Assembly: GCA_963834725.1 (NCBI GenBank) | Contig: CAWICN010000001.1 | Span: 4,898,001 to 4,962,000, forward strand | Origin: PALSA-693 sp963834725 | GTDB lineage: Bacteria; Actinomycetota; Acidimicrobiia; Acidimicrobiales; Palsa-688 | Length of the DNA: 64,000 nucleotides | Reading direction: 5' to 3' | Shown here: piece after piece, positions 36,577-44,388 of the stretch | How the letters are laid out: each line of letters starts with the position of its first letter | How positions within the stretch are numbered: the stretch's first letter is position 1 | Program-made: the position numbers and the translations under genes | The notes under the pieces: generated by a model | The model's database searches: none | What the model was told of the DNA's origin: nothing | Seen by the model: only the letters and a program-made list of their open reading frames with translations

Positions 36577-36624
36577 GACCGCACTTACCAGGGAGGTTAC
36601 GACCGCACTTACCAGGGAGGTTAC
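36577..36624. repeat. Two 24-base tandem repeats between divergent genes
   Basis: GACCGCACTTACCAGGGAGG plus TTAC occurs twice without a gap (36577-36600 and 36601-36624). It lies between divergent genes of the element and about 120 bases before the plus-strand start, which is a usual place for operator sites. Confidence 0.8.
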
Positions 36625-36740
36625 GACTGCGAGCGCTATGCCGCTCCCGCGGACCTCTTAACCATCGGGATCCACCGCCCCGCCGACCTGACCCGCCACG
36701 CTTGACGGCGGGCGGAGTCGGACAGGAAAGGCGCCCCCGC

Positions 36741-37067
36741 ATGCCCCACCCCCGCCCCCAACCCGACCGACCAGCCTGCGGCACCCTCGACGCCCGCCAA
36801 GTGATGGTCGACGAAAACCGGGTCATGAAAGCCCGCCACCCCGAGTCCAGCTTCGAGGCCGAGGAGGGGCCGGCCCGCTCGGTCGAATACCACCTGTGGC
36901 TGATGCACGAGCAGTTCTGCGATGTCGACGACTACTTGCACCGCCTCCAGGACCGTATCGAGCAGCTGGAGAGCCGCCTGGACGGCCTGCTCACCTCCGG
37001 TCCGGGCGACCGCCACGGGTTGGGCTGTACACCATGGTGTACAGCCCAACCACGTTCGGCGACCTGA
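36741..37067 (+). CDS. Small coiled-coil element protein
   Basis: A 108-residue protein from the ATG 36741. The middle is acidic and helical (EYHLWLMHEQFCDVDDYLHR) and continues as a short coiled coil (LQDRIEQLESRLDGLLTS). The coding end runs into a 34-base perfect palindrome, so the last dozen residues are encoded by the palindrome. No family is recognised; size and composition are typical of accessory phage or satellite proteins. Confidence 0.6.
   Translation: MPHPRPQPDRPACGTLDARQVMVDENRVMKARHPESSFEAEEGPARSVEYHLWLMHEQFCDVDDYLHRLQDRIEQLESRLDGLLTSGPGDRHGLGCTPWCTAQPRSAT
37018..37051. promoter_or_regulatory. 34-base perfect palindrome
   Basis: The sequence is perfectly self-complementary over 34 bases, centred on CACCATGGTG with outer arms GGTTGGGCTG and CAGCCCAACC. 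It spans the 3' end of the small coiled-coil gene. No U-tract follows, so a simple intrinsic terminator is doubtful; a dimeric-protein site or a cruciform is possible. Its core recurs in a second palindrome at 39838-39855. Confidence 0.9.
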
Positions 37068-37334
37068 TCGAGGTGGCGTGCGGATCGCGGCCATCGCAGC
37101 CAACCCGGAGCCGTCAAGGCCATCCCCCTCCCCCTCCGGTCAGGCCCGGACCCATAGGGGGAAGCGAGGAGACACTCCCGAGCCCTGAGTAGAACCCGGG
37201 AGCCTCCCGACGCTGGCCAAGTCGCCCCGTCATCTTGGCACGGACCTATAAGACGACCCTCCATGGAGATGAACACTGTCCGCGTTGCCGCATCCCGACC
37301 GCACCCCCGACCCCAAGGTGGCGTCGAAGGCCAC

Positions 37335-37361
37335 TGGGCTGATTACGCCGTAATCAGCCCA
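37335..37361. promoter_or_regulatory. 27-base palindrome with the same stem ends
   Basis: Arms TGGGCTGATTACG and CGTAATCAGCCCA flank a single C. The outer seven bases TGGGCTG/CAGCCCA are the same as in the 34-base palindrome 300 bases upstream. It lies between convergent gene ends, 39 bases beyond the HNH gene stop, and may be a terminator or protein site. Confidence 0.85.
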
Positions 37362-37399
37362 CGACCCGGGGTCACGCAGTGGCTCAACGCCATGCGGGC

Positions 37400-37714
37400 C
37401 TAACGGGGCTTGCGCCGGGCCGCCCCGGTCACCGCCACGTGGCAGCCGTGACAGATCGCTCGCAGATTCTCGAGCGCATCGCCTCCTCCGTCGTGGCGGC
37501 GCACGATGTGATCAACCTCGGACGCCGGCCCGCCGCACAGCCGGCAGCGGCCGCCGTCGCGCTCCAACACCAGACGCCGTCTCGCAGCCCAGCCCGGCCC
37601 CATCGGCTGGCCGGCGCCGGCCCAACCCGCCGGCCGGTGCGCCGCACACCATCCGTTCGCCTCCGCCGGGCTGGGACAGCGAGGGTTCCTGCAGCCGGTC
37701 GAGATGGTCGGCAC
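37400..37714 (-). CDS. HNH endonuclease
   Basis: A 104-residue HNH nuclease: an N-terminal zinc-like cluster (CRNPRCPSPAEANGWCAAH), then the HNH core with RCRLCGG, SEVDHIVRRHDGG, LENLRAICHGCHVAV. Phage HNH proteins of this kind sit beside terminase genes and help cut cos DNA during packaging. Here it begins with a GTG that shares one base with the stop of the small terminase gene, so the two form a pair. The expected next gene, a large terminase, is absent. Confidence 0.88.
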   Translation of the reverse strand: MPTISTGCRNPRCPSPAEANGWCAAHRPAGWAGAGQPMGPGWAARRRLVLERDGGRCRLCGGPASEVDHIVRRHDGGGDALENLRAICHGCHVAVTGAARRKPR

Positions 37715-38169
37715 TAGCCGGACGTGAACAGCCGCTCCACGCCCAGCCCGGCCCACGGGTTGCCCTCCAGGCGCAGCAGCCCCCGGGCCGACGGGGACAA
37801 TCCGAACTCCCGGCCCAGCAGGCGAACCGCGTTGAGCTGCGCCTGCGCCTGCGCCACCGCCGGGTTCTTGCGGGTCCCGCCGTCCCGGTCGGTCACCGTC
37901 AGCCCGTCGGCGGCGACGGCCTCGAGCAGGATCCGCCACAACGCCACCGCCTCGCAGTACACGGCCAGCAGCGTCGAGTCGACCCGCTTGACCACGCCCA
38001 TCTCCACCAGATCCGGGCCCAGCCGCTCCCACTCCTCCACCGCGTACGGCGACAGCCAGGGCGGGCGTTCAGGCTCCAGGTCACGGGGGCGGGGCTCGGC
38101 CCGGTTGATCCGGGACTTGCGGTCGCCGTGCAACAGCTTCAACGGGGTCGGCTTCGGGGCCCTCGCCAT
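37714..38169 (-). CDS. Phage terminase small subunit, P27 family
   Basis: A 151-residue protein with the family pattern: TPLKLLHGDRKSRINRAEP, PPWLSPYAVEEWERLGPDL, VDSTLLAVYCEAVALWR, RKNPAVAQAQAQLNAVRLLG and EFGLSPSARGLLRL. Small terminases recognise the packaging site and recruit the large subunit motor. The ATG at 38169 is used because the conserved part begins there. A small terminase without a large one, portal or capsid is typical of satellites that redirect a helper phage's packaging, but it could also be what is left of a prophage. Confidence 0.9.
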   Translation of the reverse strand: MARAPKPTPLKLLHGDRKSRINRAEPRPRDLEPERPPWLSPYAVEEWERLGPDLVEMGVVKRVDSTLLAVYCEAVALWRILLEAVAADGLTVTDRDGGTRKNPAVAQAQAQLNAVRLLGREFGLSPSARGLLRLEGNPWAGLGVERLFTSG

Positions 38170-38463
38170 CGGCTCCGAGACTAGCCGTGCCAACAAAACG
38201 ACCTCGATGTGGCAGCGCTGGACAGGGCCCAGGAGAGCCCTCCTGGGCCATCGTGGCCGCAGGGGGTCACTCCCCTCCCCCCTCTGGCCCTCTCGGGGTT
38301 CTCCCCTCTCCCTGTGGGGTGCTCAGGCCCTCTATCCCTTGTTGGTCTTCTTCACGCCTCGGTGACACCGGTAGCGGGCCGGCCGGGAGGTCTGGACCCC
38401 CGGACTCAGACCAAATCTGCAGGTAACGACGGACCTACCGGGCCGTATCTACCACCAGGAATA
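38170..38463. other. Divergent promoter region of terminase and SprT-like genes
   Basis: About 290 bases between divergent genes. A pyrimidine-rich plus strand (CCCCTCCCCCCTCTGGCCCT) is visible. No gene or recognisable promoter consensus was identified, other than the palindrome immediately before the SprT-like start. Confidence 0.45.
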
Positions 38464-38487
38464 TGTAACCTGCTACACGGTGTTACA
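38464..38487. promoter_or_regulatory. Operator-like site TGTAAC-N10-GTGTTACA, copy 1
   Basis: An inverted repeat with half-sites TGTAAC and GTTACA ends 6 bases before the SprT-like ATG. The same half-sites at the same spacing recur at 39101-39124. A repressor bound here would block the start of the gene. Confidence 0.7.
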
Positions 38488-38493
38488 CTCAGC

Positions 38494-39105
38494 ATGAACG
38501 GCATCCGGATATCCAAGAGCGACCGGGACGCGCTGGAGAACCTGTGGGACAAGGCCGGCGCCTGGGCCGCCGACACCTGGGCCGACCTCAACCGCCACTG
38601 CTTCGACGGCCAGTTGCGCTATCAGGGCATCGTGTTCGGCCTCACCCCGCACGCCGGCAGGCTGGGCCACACCAGCCCGTCAGGGCGGATCACGCTGCAC
38701 TCGGCGCTGCTCGACCCTCGCGACGAGGAAACGGTCTGGTCGCTGCCGGTGGCGATGATGGGCACGGGCTACGCCGCCGACGTGTTGGTCCACGAGATGG
38801 TGCACGCCTGGCTGTTCCAGCAGGGCATCCAGTCCGACGAGTCGCACAACTGCCAGCCGTGGTGCGAGCAGATCACTCGCATCTCACCGCGGCTCGGGCT
38901 CGGCCAGATCCGGGTGGAGCCGGTCCGGCCCCGCCGGGTGGCGAACCCGGCCCGGGAAACAGACCCGACGGCGGCGAAGACGATCGTGGTCCGCAAGGAG
39001 CGCGATGGGTTTCTGTCGCAGAGGCAGCTGGCCTACTGGCCGCACTCGTGCCGCGACCCCCGCTGGTATGGCGATCGCAACGAGCGCATATACGTACCGC
39101 TGTAA
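38494..39105 (+). CDS. SprT-like zinc metallopeptidase
   Basis: A 203-residue protein of the SprT/Spartan-like family. The zinc-protease motif is VLVHEMVHAWLFQ (His-Glu-x2-His), preceded by the strand-rich segment IVFGLTPHAGRLGHTSPSGRI. SprT-like proteins can digest proteins crosslinked to DNA, and phage-borne members are common but poorly understood. The ATG is preceded by an operator-like palindrome, and its stop codon lies inside a second copy of that site. In the element it is divergent from the terminase pair. Confidence 0.85.
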   Translation: MNGIRISKSDRDALENLWDKAGAWAADTWADLNRHCFDGQLRYQGIVFGLTPHAGRLGHTSPSGRITLHSALLDPRDEETVWSLPVAMMGTGYAADVLVHEMVHAWLFQQGIQSDESHNCQPWCEQITRISPRLGLGQIRVEPVRPRRVANPARETDPTAAKTIVVRKERDGFLSQRQLAYWPHSCRDPRWYGDRNERIYVPL

Positions 39106-39124
39106 CTCATAGCCACGTGTTACA
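39101..39124. promoter_or_regulatory. Operator-like site TGTAAC-N10-GTGTTACA, copy 2
   Basis: The second copy overlaps the SprT-like stop codon and lies 80 bases before the next gene. Half-sites and spacing are the same as in copy 1 while the inner ten bases differ, which indicates selection on the half-sites rather than a simple duplication. Confidence 0.7.
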
Positions 39125-39203
39125 GCAGAGTCCTCGGGCTCGGGTGCCCGAGGTCACCCGGCGGTGTCAAAGTGGCGATAGCCACGACGAGAGGAGTCCA
39201 GCC

Positions 39204-39800
39204 GTGAACCTCGACGACTTCCAAAAGAAGGCTGACGCCATCCGGGATCGGGCCGAGCAGCTGATGGCCTCCGCCCGCAACGACCGGGACTTGTCCGACC
39301 AGGCCCGGCTGGCCCGCATCGTCAACGCCACCGTCGAAGCCCGGGACCAGCTGGCCCAGCTGCGCACCGAGCTGTTCGACGGGCTGGCCAGCGAGCGCCG
39401 GCAGCTGGAGCGGAAACTGTGGGCCAGCCCGGGCGGGAGCTCGGATCCGGCCGGCTGGCGGGCTGCGTTGGACCGGGCTGCGGCGGTGGGGGACGAGGGG
39501 GAGGCGGAGGCTCTGCTGGGCCGGGCCGAACGGTCCGGTGATGACCTGTTAGCGAAGGCGCTGGTCCTCGACAGTCTCAGCCGCTGGCCGCGAGTGTCGA
39601 TCGACTACCGGGCCGCCCATCCGGAGATGACCGAGACGGTCGACGCCTTGGCCCGCCATCCGGCCCCGACCGACGTTCACTTTCGGATGGGCGTCGATGC
39701 GCTGACGGCGGTGGCGATGCCGCCGGAACTGACCGACGTGGCCGGCTGGAACTTGGATCGGATGGCCACCCAGTTGGCCGAGCCAGCTCCTCGCCCCTGA
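39204..39800 (+). CDS. Helical element protein, possible phage structural-accessory protein
   Basis: A 198-residue protein from a GTG with AGGAG 7-8 bases upstream. The first 75 residues are strongly helical and charged (FQKKADAIRDRAEQLMASAR ... AQLRTELFDGLASERRQLER) and likely form a coiled coil. The second half is an Ala/Leu-rich helical domain. Proteins of this shape occur beside head genes of actinophages, but I recognise no family. Confidence 0.65.
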   Translation: MNLDDFQKKADAIRDRAEQLMASARNDRDLSDQARLARIVNATVEARDQLAQLRTELFDGLASERRQLERKLWASPGGSSDPAGWRAALDRAAAVGDEGEAEALLGRAERSGDDLLAKALVLDSLSRWPRVSIDYRAAHPEMTETVDALARHPAPTDVHFRMGVDALTAVAMPPELTDVAGWNLDRMATQLAEPAPRP

Positions 39801-39813
39801 GGACCGTTACGAA

Positions 39814-39954
39814 CGACAGCCTCGTTGGCGGGAGTAGTTTGCACCATGGTGCAAAGTTCAGTGGCGACCCGACCGCCTTGTAGGTCTGGCGGGCGACAGC
39901 CTCGTTGGCGGGAATGGTTTGCACAATTGCGCAAGTTCGCTGGCGACCCGACCG
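39814..39954. repeat. Two 61-62 base direct repeats, each with a palindrome
   Basis: Copies at 39814-39875 and 39894-39954 share CGACAGCCTCGTTGGCGGGA at the start and TGGCGACCCGACCG at the end. The first contains the perfect palindrome TTTGCACCATGGTGCAAA (39838-39855), and the second the near-perfect TTGCACAATTGCGCAA (39919-39934). The 80-base period and the conserved dyads suggest paired binding sites before the small gene at 40074. Confidence 0.85.
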
Positions 39955-40073
39955 GCGTTAGCCAAGCCGGCGGCCCTGGCTGCGACCATGGGTGGGGGCG
40001 TGGCGCCGGGCCGGGCGATGTCCTGGCGCTGCGCCCCTTGAACCGGTCGAGGCTGGGCGGGGATGCTGGGCCG

Positions 40074-40298
40074 GTGACCTGGTATCCGTCTGCCGGCGAA
40101 GACCGCGACCTGCTGCGGGAGTTGATCTTCCCGCCCGCCGCGCCGCAGCCGTCCCCCGCCGACCCGACTCCCTGTCTGCCCCGGGCACCCCGGGTGCCCG
40201 TCGGCGTCTACCCCGACCAGCCGCTCGACGGCGAATACTGGCTGCGCTCGGCCGTCGAAGACAGCCGCTTCCGCGGCGCCAGCTTCGTGTCGTGGTGA
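40074..40298 (+). CDS. Small element protein
   Basis: A 74-residue protein from a GTG (VTWYPSAGEDRDLLRELIF). A Pro-rich middle is followed by VGVYPDQPLDGEYWLRSAVE. No family is recognised. The frame is open upstream through the repeat region, but that part has no protein-like composition. The last 20 bases of the gene recur at about 40501, apparently a local duplication. Confidence 0.5.
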   Translation: MTWYPSAGEDRDLLRELIFPPAAPQPSPADPTPCLPRAPRVPVGVYPDQPLDGEYWLRSAVEDSRFRGASFVSW

Positions 40299-40717
40299 GG
40301 GCAGAGCCCCATGAGGGCTCCTCGGCTCGGGCTGCCGTGATCATCGCAGCCTGCTCAATGAGCTCCGGGGTCGTCCGATTTAGGGTCTGATAATATCAAA
40401 CCCTCGTTCCGAGGGGGAACCGAGCCCGCTCAACGAGCTCCGGGTCGCCTCCACCACCCGCCGCAGCCGCTCCAGGTCTTTCTCCAGCCCGTGGCGCCGG
40501 CTTCGTGTCGTGGTGAGGGCCCATCCAACACTGGCGGATGCCGGATAGTCGGCTTGACGGTGCCGTCTGGCCGGGCTCACGCGGCACCTTCCCCGACCCT
40601 AACTACATGTCCGTTAGTTTGCGACGGGCATGTAGATAACTGATAAGTGGCGGGAGCTATCCGTCTGACCGAACCGGTCTTGTTCATAGCCTCTAGGGCA
40701 TCGCGAATGATGACATC
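40299..40717. other. Region between small gene and IS21
   Basis: About 420 bases. CTTCGTGTCGTGGTGAGGGC occurs at 40283 and again at about 40501, repeating the end of the preceding gene. On the minus strand, 40380-40490 encodes a short helix-like piece (GLEKDLERLRRVVEATRSSL) that could be the end of a gene disrupted by the IS21, but no start can be fixed. Confidence 0.4.
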
Positions 40718-40851
40718 TGCTGACGATCACGCAATTCCCTAGTTGGGGGTCGGAAACGATCAGGTAATTCCCTACCCCCTCGGTCAGCGATTTCCCTAGT
40801 CCGGTCCTTGCAAGTAGACGCTTCCTCCGTCCCCCGAGAGACGGAGGAGAC

Positions 40852-42408
40852 ATGGCAAGGAGGACGTTCATCGTGGTTGATCTGGTTGAGATCCTGACCC
40901 ATTGGTATGCGGGTCGGCCCAAGGTGGAGGTGGCTCGCAGTTTGGGGGTGGACCCCAAAACGGTGCGCCGGTACGCGGCCGCGGCCGAGGCCGCAGGGCT
41001 TGCTCCGGGCGGCCCTCCGATCAGTGAGGAGCAGTGGCGCCGGTCCGTGCGGGAGTGGTTCCCGAGCCTGGTCGATTCGAAGTTGCGCCAGCCCAGCTGG
41101 GGTGAGATCGACCGGTATCGGGAGTTGATCGAAGGATGGTTGGGGGTGGTCCCGGCGTCGGTGATCCACCAGCGGCTACGAGACGAGCACGGCCTGGACG
41201 CGAGTGTTGCCAGCTTGCGCCGCTACCTGCGGGCCCATTTCGACGAGGCTTCCCGCCGGGGAGAGCTGACGATCTGGCGGCCGCCTGTCGATCCCGGCCT
41301 GGAAGCCCAGGTGGATTACGGCTATCTGGGTATGTGGCTGGATCCCCAGACGGGACGGCGCCGCAAGGTGTGGGCGTTCTCGATGGTCCTGGCCTACTCG
41401 AGGCATCTGTTCGTGTTCCCGGTGCTGCGCATGGACCAGCAGGCCTGGGTGGACGCCCACGTGGCCGCCTTCGACTTCTATAACTCCTGTCCCCGCCGGG
41501 TGGTGCTGGACAACCTTCGGGCCGGGGTGATCAAGCCTGACATCTACGACCCCAAGATCAACCGGGCCTACGCGGAGCTGGCCTCGCATTACGGCGTGTT
41601 GGTAGACCCCGCGAGAGTGGCCCACCCCAAAGATAAGCCGCGGATCGAGGCCGTTCAGCTGTACATACGCCGGAGCTTCTTCGCCGGGCGGGAGTTCACC
41701 TCGCTCGCCCAGATGGTGGCCGAGGCGCGGCGGTGGAGTTTGGAGGTGGCAGGGCGGAGAACGCCGCGGGTCCTGGAAGGGCGCACTCCCGTCCAGGTCT
41801 TCGATGCCGAAGAGGCCGGCGTTCTCCTGCCGCTGCCGGTTGTGCCTTTCGAGCTTGCCAGATGGAGCCGACCCAAGGTCGGCCCCGACGCGCACGCCAA
41901 GGTGGGCCGCACCTTGTACTCGGTTCCGTATCGACTGATCGGCTGCTACCTCGACGCGAGGGCCACCGACGTGCTGGTGCAGTTCTACCGCGACGGCGCC
42001 CTGGTCAAGACCCACCCGTTCCAGGCCAGAGGCAGACGCACCGACTGGGCGGACCTGCCCGAACACCGAGTCGGGTTCTTCATGCGCAACCCGCAGTGGT
42101 GTCTAACCCAGGCGGCGACGGTGGGCGAGGCCTGCGAAACGCTGGTCTCAGAACTGCTGGCGGTCAACGCCCTGTTTCGCCTGCGCCAGGCACAAGGCGT
42201 GTTGCGCTTAGGCCAGAAATACGGAGACGACCGACTCGAAGCGGCCTGCCAGCGGGCTATCGACGCCGGCGACCCCGCCTACAAGACGGTCAAGGGGATC
42301 CTGGCCGCCGGCACCGAACGTTCACCGATACAGACCCGCCTTGCTGTCGACGCACCAGCCTGGCTAAGAGGGCCCGGGGCGTTCGGACACGAGGAGGGGC
42401 AGAGCTGA
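40852..42408 (+). CDS. istA: IS21 transposase IstA
   Basis: A 518-residue DDE transposase. The N-terminal helix-turn-helix recognises IS ends (VEVARSLGVDPKTVRRYAAA); the catalytic core includes DYGYLGMWLD, PRRVVLDNLRAGVI and the region up to KPRIEAVQLYIRRSFFAGR. The C-terminal part (RTLYSVPYRLIGCYLDARA) is a beta-barrel domain. A GGAGG precedes the ATG by 7 bases. Both IS21 genes look intact, so the copy may be active. Confidence 0.95.
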   Translation: MARRTFIVVDLVEILTHWYAGRPKVEVARSLGVDPKTVRRYAAAAEAAGLAPGGPPISEEQWRRSVREWFPSLVDSKLRQPSWGEIDRYRELIEGWLGVVPASVIHQRLRDEHGLDASVASLRRYLRAHFDEASRRGELTIWRPPVDPGLEAQVDYGYLGMWLDPQTGRRRKVWAFSMVLAYSRHLFVFPVLRMDQQAWVDAHVAAFDFYNSCPRRVVLDNLRAGVIKPDIYDPKINRAYAELASHYGVLVDPARVAHPKDKPRIEAVQLYIRRSFFAGREFTSLAQMVAEARRWSLEVAGRRTPRVLEGRTPVQVFDAEEAGVLLPLPVVPFELARWSRPKVGPDAHAKVGRTLYSVPYRLIGCYLDARATDVLVQFYRDGALVKTHPFQARGRRTDWADLPEHRVGFFMRNPQWCLTQAATVGEACETLVSELLAVNALFRLRQAQGVLRLGQKYGDDRLEAACQRAIDAGDPAYKTVKGILAAGTERSPIQTRLAVDAPAWLRGPGAFGHEEGQS

Positions 42409-43172
42409 TGAGACTCGAAGCTCACACCCAACTCGCCCCGGTGCTGCGCCAGCTCAAGCTGACCGGGATGCTCGACACCCTCGACGCCCGCCTGGCCGAA
42501 GCCCAAGCCGGCACCTTGGGACACGTCGATTTCCTGCAGGTCCTCTGCGAGGACGAACTGGCCCGCCGCGAGGCGGCCGCGGTCGGACGCCGCCTACGGG
42601 CGGCGCACCTGCCAGCCGGGGCAACTCTTGAGGGTTTCGACTATTCGTTCAACCCCAAGCTTCCCGCCGCCCAGATCCGGGATCTGGCCCGGTTGGAGTT
42701 CGTCATCGCCGGTGAAGGGCTGTGTATCTACGGTCCGGTCGGGGTCGGCAAGACGCACCTGGCCGCCGCCTTAGCCCACCAGGCCTGCCGGCGGGGACAC
42801 GACGCCACCTTCGTCACCGCCAGCCGGCTTCTCGCCGAGCTCGCCGGAGGTCACGCCGACCGCAGTTTCACCAGCCGCCTCAAACGCCTCGCCAAGCCAG
42901 CCATCCTGGTCATCGACGACTTTGCCATGCGCGACTTCACCGTCTCCCAGGCCGATGACTTCTACGAGCTGGTCTGCGAGAGGGTCGGCCGTCCCGGACA
43001 CTCGATGATCCTGACATCGAACCGCTCCCCCGCGGACTGGTATCCGCTCTTCCCCAACGCCGTGGTCGGCGAATCTGTTCTGGACCGAGTCATCAACTCC
43101 AGCCATCACCTCCTCCTCGACGGCAAGAGCTACCGGCCCAACCGCAGACCCGGTCGGCCGTCCAAAACATAG
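42408..43172 (+). CDS. istB: IS21 helper ATPase IstB
   Basis: A 254-residue AAA+ ATPase related to DnaC that helps IstA choose targets. Walker A is GPVGVGKTHLAAAL, Walker B is ILVIDDFAMRD and the sensor is MILTSNRSPADW. The ATG shares one base with the istA stop (TGATG), so translation is coupled. The frame is open upstream within istA, but that portion is a shadow. Confidence 0.96.
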   Translation: MRLEAHTQLAPVLRQLKLTGMLDTLDARLAEAQAGTLGHVDFLQVLCEDELARREAAAVGRRLRAAHLPAGATLEGFDYSFNPKLPAAQIRDLARLEFVIAGEGLCIYGPVGVGKTHLAAALAHQACRRGHDATFVTASRLLAELAGGHADRSFTSRLKRLAKPAILVIDDFAMRDFTVSQADDFYELVCERVGRPGHSMILTSNRSPADWYPLFPNAVVGESVLDRVINSSHHLLLDGKSYRPNRRPGRPSKT

Positions 43173-43570
43173 GCCCCACCGCGGCCGGAGAAACGGCGGC
43201 TATCAAGGAGGGAAGGGGGGAACCTGGGTGAGGTCATCCCAGACCCCAGCGCTCGCTGCTGGACGACGCCCCCTTCCCTCCTTGCTCCATTATTTGGCCC
43301 GGTGGTCACTTCACCAGGGTCGGCCTCAAGCGCCGGTCGCACCTACCCGTCGCGGTTGCCAGCCTCGCGGCCGCTCCCTTGACCGCTTGACCCCGACCCA
43401 TCCTCGGGGAACGAAAACCCTTGACGAAACCAGCCGGCACCGTCACCATAAAGACCGGATCGGCTAGGGAATTAGTTGATCGATCCCCTGGGGAATTAGC
43501 TGATCGTCAGCAATGACTCGCCCTACCTGGACCCTCCCGTCTGAGCTGACACCGCCCGACCGGCTGGCTG
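43173..43570. other. IS21 right end and adjoining gap
   Basis: After istB there are about 285 bases of IS21 tail with a GA-rich run, the right inverted repeats (43457-43512), then 58 bases to the end of the ParB-like gene. No further gene is supported. Confidence 0.5.
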
Positions 43571-44329
43571 CTAAAAGGGTGTCGAGCCGGTCGGTGAGGT
43601 CGCTTCGAGACTCTCGGCGATCCGGGCCGCCGCTTCGCTCACCGCCCTCCAGATCATGGCCAGCTCGACCCGCTCATCGTCGGCGGCGTTGGCGTCCAGC
43701 CACCCGGCGAACTCCGGGTTGGTGATCTCGGCCCGGTACTTGTTCGAGGTGTTGACCACCTGCTGGCCCGCCTTGGCCGGCCGGCGGATCGTCTTCGCTT
43801 TCGGCGGGCTCTCGTCGTCGGGGTCGACGGTGTAGGTCTTGCCGTCCAGGCCGACTCTCGAGGTGACCTCGAAGTCGGGGTCGGGATGGGCGCTCAACCA
43901 TTGCGATACCGCCGCCGCGGACACATGCAGCTTTTTGGCCACGTTCCCTTGCGACCACGAGAACTGCCGCATCAGTCTCCGGGCCATGACGGCGTTGTCG
44001 GCGCTGGTGGTCTGCCGCCGGTTGCGCTGGTAGCCGATCGCGGCCAGCGCCTCAGTCTCGGCGTCGACCGCGTTGGTGTCGACTCGCCACTCGTTCTCCG
44101 TGATGACCTTGCGCCCGTACTCCTGGGCGATCATCAGCCGGTGGTGGCCGTCGAGCAGTCGACCTCGGACGGAGAGAATCACGGGCTGCAAGGTCAGCTT
44201 CCCGTCGTTGGCGAAGATCTCGTATTTCAGGCTTTCGTAGGTGACGGCGTCCAGCGGACCCCACCACTGCTCGCCGTTGGCGAGTAGGTCCACGATCTTC
44301 CTGGTCTTGGGGATGGCGGTGGGAGGCAT
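43571..44329 (-). CDS. ParB-like nuclease-domain protein with HTH
   Basis: A 252-residue protein. Residues 30-100 form a ParB/sulfiredoxin-type domain (PVILSVRGRLLDGHHRLMIA with the GHHR box). Next comes a helix-turn-helix (WSQGNVAKKLHVSAAAVSQW), and the C-terminal part is charged. Such proteins in phages and plasmids act in partition, regulation or as nucleases. The strong palindrome just upstream of its start looks like an autoregulatory operator. It lies beside a DNA methyltransferase gene, a frequent pairing in actinophages. Confidence 0.85.
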   Translation of the reverse strand: MPPTAIPKTRKIVDLLANGEQWWGPLDAVTYESLKYEIFANDGKLTLQPVILSVRGRLLDGHHRLMIAQEYGRKVITENEWRVDTNAVDAETEALAAIGYQRNRRQTTSADNAVMARRLMRQFSWSQGNVAKKLHVSAAAVSQWLSAHPDPDFEVTSRVGLDGKTYTVDPDDESPPKAKTIRRPAKAGQQVVNTSNKYRAEITNPEFAGWLDANAADDERVELAMIWRAVSEAAARIAESLEATSPTGSTPF

Positions 44330-44344
44330 TCTCTCAACCCTTCA

Positions 44345-44383
44345 TAGTAAGTAGGTGTTAAGTAGCTTAACACCTGGTTACTA
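44345..44383. promoter_or_regulatory. 39-base dyad upstream of the ParB-like gene
   Basis: Inner arms AGGTGTTAAG and CTTAACACCT flank TAG (44353-44375), and outer arms TAGTAA and TTACTA extend the symmetry to 44345-44383. It sits 16 bases before the ParB-like start in an AT-rich spot unlike its surroundings, which suits an operator or ParB binding site; it could also terminate the methyltransferase transcript. Confidence 0.75.
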
Positions 44384-44388
44384 GGTTG

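Larger units (their letters stand above)
40718..43512 (+). mobile_element. IS21-family insertion sequence
   Basis: A complete-looking element of about 2.8 kb. The left end (40718) reads TGCTGACGATCACGCAATTC and the right end reads the reverse complement of TGCTGACGATCAGCTAATTC, ending at 43512. Further AATTCCCTAG-type repeats lie inside both ends, as usual for IS21. It carries istA and istB in order with overlapping codons. A clear target duplication was not found, although ATGAC occurs close to both ends. Confidence 0.88.

Noticed and set aside
43228..43467. A 79-residue frame after istB inside the IS21.
   Set aside because: It has shadow composition, no ribosome-binding site, and IS21 elements need only istA and istB.
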